From JABJPE01 sp036340215 (GTDB lineage: Bacteria > Pseudomonadota > Gammaproteobacteria > Comchoanobacterales > Comchoanobacteraceae): a stretch of 9,995 bases of DNA. The stretch covers positions 1 to 9,995 of the forward strand of contig JAYYZF010000061.1 of assembly GCA_036340215.1 (NCBI GenBank), in the 5' to 3' direction. Below are positions 5,795 to 9,995 of this stretch, piece by piece; the first letter of the stretch is position 1, and every line of letters starts with the position of its first letter. The notes beneath the pieces were generated by a model, which was not told the DNA's origin, did not search any database, and saw only the letters and a program-made list of their open reading frames with translations. Made by a program: the position numbers and the translations under genes.

Positions 5795-7536
5795 ACTAGT
5801 TCACAAACAGAACACATTTTTATATCTTCAACTATTAACTGTACTTGTTGTCTGCCTCTATATTCATTTATATCTAGTTTATATGCTAACCTTACCTTTT
5901 TTGAGCTTTCATTTGGCCATTTATCCAAATCAGTGTTGAAGTGAATCGCATTAACTGAGTTAAAGTCATCAATACTTAGGATAAGCTTAAGATGATTATT
6001 GCCAACAATTCTTTGGTCTAAAACATCAAATTCTCCTTCGAAGATTGGCTCGGAGAACCCTTGCCCCCAAGGGCCACATTGTCTAATAAGCTTTGCGAAG
6101 GATAGTGATATGTATTGTTTATCTAAAACTCCATCTGTAAAAATAGTGCTGTTTAAGTCATCTAAAGTAAGCTTTTCGCTAATTTTCTTGTTGAATGCAT
6201 GACTGAATATATCATATTTATCTTTTGCAACTGTAAGCCCTGCAGCCATTGCGTGACCACCAAACTTTAATATAACTCCTGGATTTTCTAAAGAAATTTC
6301 ACATAGCAAATCTCTAATATTCAACTTAGCTAAGGACCTACAAGAGCCTTTTATCTCATTCTCATCACTGTCTGTGAATATGACCGTGGGTCTATGATAT
6401 TTTTCTTTAACCCTTGATGCTAGTATGCCAATTACACCTTGATGCCAACTTGGATTATGTAAGCAAATACCACAAGTTGTCTTAACATCGAAATTTATGT
6501 GTCCTATTATTTCCTCAGCTTGCTCCTGCATATCTATTTCTATCTGTCTACGCTCTAGGTTGAGCTGATTTAGCTTATCGGCAATATTGTCAGCTTCAAC
6601 TGGGTTTTCTGTTACCAGGCAGCGAACACCTATACTCATATCGTTTAATCTACCTGCGGCATTTAGCCTTGGGCCAACACAATAGCTTAAATCACTTGCT
6701 AAAATCTGGCTTTGATCTCTACGACCTAACGAAAGTAAAGCACTCAAGCCTATTTTACTTTTTCTCTTTCTTATAACCTCTAGGCCATGATGAACAAGTA
6801 ATCTGTTGTTAGCATCAAGCCTTACAACGTCAGCTACTGTACCTAATGCTACAAGATCCAATTGTTCTTTCATGCTAGGTATAGGACAACCTCTTTCCTC
6901 AAACCAACCATCCTCATGGAGTGCACGCCGTAGACCAGCCATAAAATAGAATACAACTCCAACTCCGGCAATATTTTTGCTTTCGAACTCACAGCCTTCC
7001 TGGTTAGGATTAACAATTGCATCAGCTTTTGGTAGCTCACCTGAATAAAGATGGTGGTCAGTTATTACTACTTTTATACCCTTGTCTTTCAAAATATCCA
7101 CACCTTCAATGCTGGAAATTCCATTATCTACTGTTATAACAAGATCTGGCGACTTTGTGCTTACAATTTGCTTTGCTATTTTCGGGGTTAATCCATATCC
7201 ATGGTCAAATCTATTCGGAATTATAAAATCTACATTCGTGTAACCAAACAAATTAAGTGAACGTAGTAAAAGAGCAGTACTACTTGCGCCATCAGTATCA
7301 AAGTCTCCAAGTACTACAATTTTTTCAGAGTTCAGCATAGAGTCTTTTAGAACAGAGATAGCAGTAGTAATCCCCTTTAACTTTTTGTACGGAAGCAATT
7401 TACTTAAAGGCCTGTCGAGCTCTGCTTCCATATTAACGCCACGGGCTGCAAAGACCTTTGCTAATATTGGGTGTTGGTGTTCATTATTTTCAATCAATGA
7501 AGAATCATAACTTCTCTTAGTTATTTTTAATTCCAT
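5791..7536 (-). CDS. recJ: Single-stranded-DNA 5'-3' exonuclease RecJ
   Basis: RecJ degrades single-stranded DNA 5' to 3' in RecF-pathway recombination, mismatch repair and base-excision repair. The 581-aa protein has the full family layout. The DHH phosphoesterase domain has DFDTDGASS (78-86), VDNG (136-139), TDHH (159-162), LGTVADVVRL (231-240) and GPRLNAAGR (288-296). The DHHA1 domain has SWHQGVIGILASRVKEKYHR (363-382) and GGHAMAAGLT (426-435). The C-terminal OB-fold begins around GPWGQGFSEPIFEG (488-501). Metal-binding Asp and His residues are present, so it should be active. Its length is near the 577 aa of E. coli RecJ. A purine-rich GAGAGA precedes the ATG. It is the first gene of a recJ-dusA operon and diverges from the leucine-catabolism operon. 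Confidence 0.97.
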   Translation of the reverse strand: MELKITKRSYDSSLIENNEHQHPILAKVFAARGVNMEAELDRPLSKLLPYKKLKGITTAISVLKDSMLNSEKIVVLGDFDTDGASSTALLLRSLNLFGYTNVDFIIPNRFDHGYGLTPKIAKQIVSTKSPDLVITVDNGISSIEGVDILKDKGIKVVITDHHLYSGELPKADAIVNPNQEGCEFESKNIAGVGVVFYFMAGLRRALHEDGWFEERGCPIPSMKEQLDLVALGTVADVVRLDANNRLLVHHGLEVIRKRKSKIGLSALLSLGRRDQSQILASDLSYCVGPRLNAAGRLNDMSIGVRCLVTENPVEADNIADKLNQLNLERRQIEIDMQEQAEEIIGHINFDVKTTCGICLHNPSWHQGVIGILASRVKEKYHRPTVIFTDSDENEIKGSCRSLAKLNIRDLLCEISLENPGVILKFGGHAMAAGLTVAKDKYDIFSHAFNKKISEKLTLDDLNSTIFTDGVLDKQYISLSFAKLIRQCGPWGQGFSEPIFEGEFDVLDQRIVGNNHLKLILSIDDFNSVNAIHFNTDLDKWPNESSKKVRLAYKLDINEYRGRQQVQLIVEDIKMCSVCELV

Positions 7537-7554
7537 TAAATATCTCTCTATGTA

Positions 7555-7583
7555 ATTATATAAATCTAATAGTATATTTTAGA
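7555..7583 (-). promoter_or_regulatory. Weak candidate promoter for recJ
   Basis: A perfect -10 hexamer TATAAT occurs on the minus strand at 7560-7555. The region 17 nt further upstream (TCTAAA, 7583-7578) is a poor -35 box, and the leader would be only about 12 nt. TATACT at about 7577-7572 is an alternative -10. The DNA is so AT-rich that neither is convincing. Confidence 0.25.
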
Positions 7584-7624
7584 GTACTTCTCGATATATT
7601 ACAACGGCAAACTGATAGTTTTAG

Positions 7625-7683
7625 CCAATTATTTTACTCTCTCTTTTTGTTGAGATAGATTTTTTTTTGAAGAAAATAATTGG
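7625..7683. repeat. 11-bp perfect inverted repeat upstream of the leucine-catabolism operon
   Basis: CCAATTATTTT (7625-7635) and AAAATAATTGG (7673-7683) are exact reverse complements separated by 37 bp. The right arm touches the -35 region of the candidate promoter for the acyl-CoA dehydrogenase gene. The core CAATTAT recurs a third time at 7699-7705, partly inside the -10 box. It may be a regulator-binding array, but the sequence alone does not identify the regulator. Confidence 0.5.
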
Positions 7684-7708
7684 GTTTTTCCCGGTTCGCA
7701 ATTATAAT
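7680..7708 (+). promoter_or_regulatory. Candidate sigma-70 promoter for ivd-mccB
   Basis: A perfect -10 box TATAAT (7703-7708) is preceded at exactly 17 nt by TTGGGT (7680-7685), a weak -35 box matching TTG only. The start site would be near 7715, about 28 nt before the ATG. The weak -35 together with overlapping repeats suggests a regulated promoter. The placement also argues against using the in-frame TTG at 7680 as a start codon. Confidence 0.5.
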
Positions 7709-7728
7709 CACTCTAACTAAAGATAACA

Positions 7729-7734
7729 GTGAGG
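7729..7734 (+). promoter_or_regulatory. Shine-Dalgarno site fixing the acyl-CoA dehydrogenase start at 7743
   Basis: GTGAGG lies 8 nt before the ATG at 7743. The longer open frame from TTG 7680 adds 21 residues that do not look like the family N-terminus and would overlap the promoter. The ATG at 7743 is therefore preferred. Confidence 0.7.
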
Positions 7735-7742
7735 CTCCACAA

Positions 7743-8885
7743 ATGATTGATTTTTCGGATGAAGAACAGCTGATGCTCGAAGCGGTTAGCGAGTTCAGTA
7801 CAACTGAAATAAAGCCAATCGCTCAAGATATTGATAGGTTAAATAATTTCCCACACGATCTATGGCAAAAAATGGGAGGAGTCGGATTACTTGGTATTAA
7901 CGCCCCGGTTGCATATGGTGGTAGTGAAATGGGTTACTTTGCGCATTGTTTAGTAATGCAAGAATTGAGTGCCGCAAGTGCAGCAGTTGGTCTAAGTTAT
8001 GCTGCTCACTCAAATCTTTGTCTAAATCAAATTTCTAGATACGGCACAGAAGAACAAAAAAAGGCTTTCCTACCTGACCTGATCACCGGTAAAAAAATTG
8101 GCTCTTTAGCTATAAGTGAGCCTAATCATGGTTCCGATGCGGTTGGTATGCAACTTACAGCTGTTGAAAAAAGTGATTGTTATGCTCTAAATGGCACAAA
8201 AATGTGGATAACAAATGGGCCTGATGCTGACGTTATGGTTGTGTACGCAAAAACTAATAAAGATCTCAAGGCCCAAGGAATAACAGCGTTTATAGTAACA
8301 TCGGAAATGTCTGGCATAAAAAAGATGTCAAAAATAGATAAGCTTGGAATGCGAGGGTCCAATACTTGTGAAATTTTATTCGATAATGTCCTTGTGCCGA
8401 AGAAAAATATACTTGGTTTTGTTAACAAAGGTATAGAAGTGCTTATGACTGGACTTGATTATGAGAGAGTTATTCTAGCTGCTGGGCCAGTTGGCATAAT
8501 GCAATCTGCCCTGGATAAAGTTATTGCTTACAGCAAAACTAGAACTCAATTTGGGTCTCCAATTGGCGACTTTCAGTTAATTCAGGCAAAGATTGCTGAT
8601 ATATACACGTCATATGTCTCTAGTATGGCTTACTTGCACATGGTTGCCAAGAATCTTGATAGAAATGTAGTATCAAGAAAAGATGCCGCTAGCGTAATAC
8701 TTATGGCTGCGGAGAATGCTACCAAGGTCGCGTTGGAAGCAATCCAAATTTTTGGTGCAAATGGTTACTCGAATGAATATGATGTAGCAATTCTTCTCAG
8801 AGACGCAAAGCTTTACGAAATAGGTGCTGGAACCTCAGAAATAAGAAGAATAATAATTGGCAAAGATTTACTTGCAGGAAAGTAA
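7743..8885 (+). CDS. ivd: Isovaleryl-CoA dehydrogenase (acyl-CoA dehydrogenase family)
   Basis: This flavoenzyme oxidises isovaleryl-CoA to 3-methylcrotonyl-CoA in leucine breakdown, passing electrons to ETF. The 380-aa protein has the acyl-CoA dehydrogenase fold: an N-terminal helical domain with EIDRLNNFPHDLW-like sequence (30-41) and LGINAPVAYGG (50-60), then GLSYAAHSNLC (83-93), the FAD/substrate beta-domain motifs ISEPNHGSDAV (124-134) and WITNGPDADVMVVYAKT (155-171), and the C-terminal domain TRTQFG (266-271) and IQIFGANGYSNEY (334-346). Glu241 in GLDYERVILAAGP sits where isovaleryl-CoA dehydrogenases place the catalytic base, unlike the later position used by short- and medium-chain enzymes. 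That and the adjoining mccB support the isovaleryl specificity. mccB starts 1 bp after its stop. Confidence 0.92.
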   Translation: MIDFSDEEQLMLEAVSEFSTTEIKPIAQDIDRLNNFPHDLWQKMGGVGLLGINAPVAYGGSEMGYFAHCLVMQELSAASAAVGLSYAAHSNLCLNQISRYGTEEQKKAFLPDLITGKKIGSLAISEPNHGSDAVGMQLTAVEKSDCYALNGTKMWITNGPDADVMVVYAKTNKDLKAQGITAFIVTSEMSGIKKMSKIDKLGMRGSNTCEILFDNVLVPKKNILGFVNKGIEVLMTGLDYERVILAAGPVGIMQSALDKVIAYSKTRTQFGSPIGDFQLIQAKIADIYTSYVSSMAYLHMVAKNLDRNVVSRKDAASVILMAAENATKVALEAIQIFGANGYSNEYDVAILLRDAKLYEIGAGTSEIRRIIIGKDLLAGK

Positions 8886-8886
8886 C

Positions 8887-9995
8887 ATGAATGATGTAAC
8901 TCTAGAAACTGACAATATAGAATCAGTGCACAATGCTGATAACAGCTTGGAAAATATTGTAAAAAAATTAAAAAAGTTAGAAGATTCCATTAGAGAGCAT
9001 GGAGTTAGATCAGATTCTAGGACTAAAACTACTCCACGCGAGCGCATAAGAAATCTTATAGATAAAAATGAAGAATTTTTTGAATTATCCCTTCTTGCTG
9101 GTCATGAAATGTATGATTTTCCTCTACCTGCTGGAGGCATAATCACGGGTATTGCCAAAGTTGAAAAAAAGATCTGCATGATAATCTGCAATGATTACCA
9201 AACAAAAGCAGGCACTTATTTGCCAATAACTGTAAAAAAACATTTAAGAGCACAAGAGATTGCATTTGAGAATAGTCTACCTTGTATTTACATTGTTGAT
9301 TCAGGTGGCGCATTCTTGCCCGAACAGCTTGATCTTTTCGCTGACAAAGAGCATTTTGGTCGAATATTTTTTAATCAAGCGAATATGTCATCGGAAAATA
9401 TACCGCAAATTGCGGCTGTTATGGGCTCGTGTACGGCTGGTGGTGCCTATGTTCCCGCGATGGCCGATGAGGCGGTCATCGTCAAAGAGCAAGGCACGGT
9501 TTTTTTAGCCGGTCCGCCGTTAGTAAAGGCGGCTACCGGAGAGGAGGTGACGGCTGAAGAGTTGGGTGGTGGAGATATACATACACGGATATCCGGAGTC
9601 GCTGACCATTTGGCGGAGAATGATAAGGAGGCTTTGACCCAATGCCGCGAAATAGTGCGGCGCCTCAATCGACCTCAGCGTGGCACTGTTGTTCGTCGTA
9701 AAACGATTCAGCCAGCTTATGACGTGACGGAAATTTATGGGATCGTGCCTAATGCGCTTCGGCGTCAATATGATGTGATCGAAATAATTGCAAGAATTGT
9801 TGATGGTAGTGAATTTGTGCCGTTTAAGGAAAGATACGGGAAAACATTGGTTTGCGGGTTTGCTCATATGGAAGGTATCCCGGTTGGTATTGTCGCTAAT
9901 AATGGAATTTTGTTTTCTGAATCGTCGGTTAAAGGTGCCCATTTTATAGAATTGTGCTGCCAACGGTCTATTCCATTGATTTTTCTTCAAAACAT
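8887..9995 (+). CDS. mccB: 3-methylcrotonyl-CoA carboxylase beta (carboxyltransferase) subunit, 3' end outside window
   Basis: The subunit transfers carboxyl from biotin to 3-methylcrotonyl-CoA in leucine catabolism, paired with a biotin-carrying alpha subunit expected downstream. About 369 of some 535 residues are visible. They include TTPRERIRNLID (48-59), GTYLPITVKKHLRAQEIA (109-126), IVDSGGAFLPEQ (136-147), HFGRIFFNQANMS (156-168), MGSCTAGGAYVPAMADE (179-195), GTVFLAGPPLVKAATGEEV (203-221), RISGVADHLAEND (234-246) and ANNGILFSESSVKGAHFIEL (337-356). These motifs favour MCC over propionyl-CoA carboxylase beta. The ATG follows AGGAAAG at the end of ivd, with a 1-bp gap, so it is co-transcribed. 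Codon usage changes sharply near 9379 without breaking the frame (see the separate entry). Confidence 0.93.
   Translation, partial: MNDVTLETDNIESVHNADNSLENIVKKLKKLEDSIREHGVRSDSRTKTTPRERIRNLIDKNEEFFELSLLAGHEMYDFPLPAGGIITGIAKVEKKICMIICNDYQTKAGTYLPITVKKHLRAQEIAFENSLPCIYIVDSGGAFLPEQLDLFADKEHFGRIFFNQANMSSENIPQIAAVMGSCTAGGAYVPAMADEAVIVKEQGTVFLAGPPLVKAATGEEVTAEELGGGDIHTRISGVADHLAENDKEALTQCREIVRRLNRPQRGTVVRRKTIQPAYDVTEIYGIVPNALRRQYDVIEIIARIVDGSEFVPFKERYGKTLVCGFAHMEGIPVGIVANNGILFSESSVKGAHFIELCCQRSIPLIFLQN
9379..9995. other. Segment of deviating codon usage inside mccB
   Basis: By hand count, about 40 of the 164 mccB codons before 9379 end in G or C (24%), and about 65 of the 135 codons from 9379 to 9783 do (48%). 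Codons of the form NCG (gcg, ccg, acg, tcg) number 1 before 9379 and 17 in the next 135 codons. Arginine codons also move from mostly AGA/AGG to CGN. The remainder to the window end is intermediate (about 31%). Amino acid sequence and frame stay intact, so the cause may be recombination with a related gene, or a mis-joined assembly. Confidence 0.6.

Noticed and set aside
7660..7668. Run of nine T, considered as a phase-variation tract
   Set aside because: It lies between divergent promoters, outside any coding frame and outside the -35 to -10 spacer, so slippage would have no obvious effect. It was kept only as part of the AT-rich intergenic region.
7680..7742. Possible 21-residue N-terminal extension of the acyl-CoA dehydrogenase from a TTG
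   Set aside because: The TTG overlaps the candidate -35 box, lacks a Shine-Dalgarno site, and the extension does not resemble the family N-terminus. The ATG at 7743 has a good site.
9447..9990. Minus-strand open frames opposite mccB
   Set aside because: They lie antisense to a clearly conserved carboxyltransferase sequence and arise from the more GC-rich codon usage there. They show no recognisable domain.

Overview
The window looks like an AT-rich gammaproteobacterial chromosome segment made almost entirely of housekeeping and catabolic genes. Three things point to that group: the gene order miaA-hfq-hflX-hflK on one strand, a DusA-type dihydrouridine synthase, and an MFS carrier resembling the phagosomal-transporter (Pht) family of Legionella, Coxiella and Francisella. 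The carrier suggests a host-associated or intracellular lifestyle, but this is inference. I could not name a genus.

Left part (1-3944, all minus strand). Read in transcription order from right to left it holds a Pht-like MFS transporter, miaA (tRNA A37 prenylation), hfq (RNA chaperone), hflX (ribosome-associated GTPase) and the first 46 codons of hflK, cut by the window edge. Spacings are short (about 40-100 bp), so several genes may be co-transcribed. Internal promoters are plausible before hfq and hflK.

Middle part. A 231-bp divergent intergenic region (3945-4175) carries back-to-back promoter candidates, one for the transporter and one for a plus-strand pair: rpmE (bL31, zinc-ribbon form) and cdd (cytidine deaminase). 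Both of those genes start with GTG. cdd converges on a minus-strand recJ-dusA operon. The recJ and dusA ends overlap by 4 bp (ATGA), and the 3' ends of cdd and dusA overlap by 24 bp. A terminator-like hairpin for cdd lies inside the dusA coding sequence.

Right part. A second divergent region (7537-7742) separates recJ from a leucine-catabolism operon on the plus strand. The operon has isovaleryl-CoA dehydrogenase followed 1 bp later by the methylcrotonyl-CoA carboxylase beta subunit, which runs off the window end. The promoter region has a perfect 10-bp-class consensus -10 box and an 11-bp perfect inverted repeat that suggests a regulator site.

No tRNA, rRNA, CRISPR array, insertion sequence, phage gene or unknown multigene system was seen. 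The most notable observations are an abrupt codon-usage and GC3 shift inside mccB near 9380, an HflX with an altered G4 motif (NKSE), no C-terminal domain and a doubtful start, and the repeated CAATTAT element at the leucine-operon promoter.
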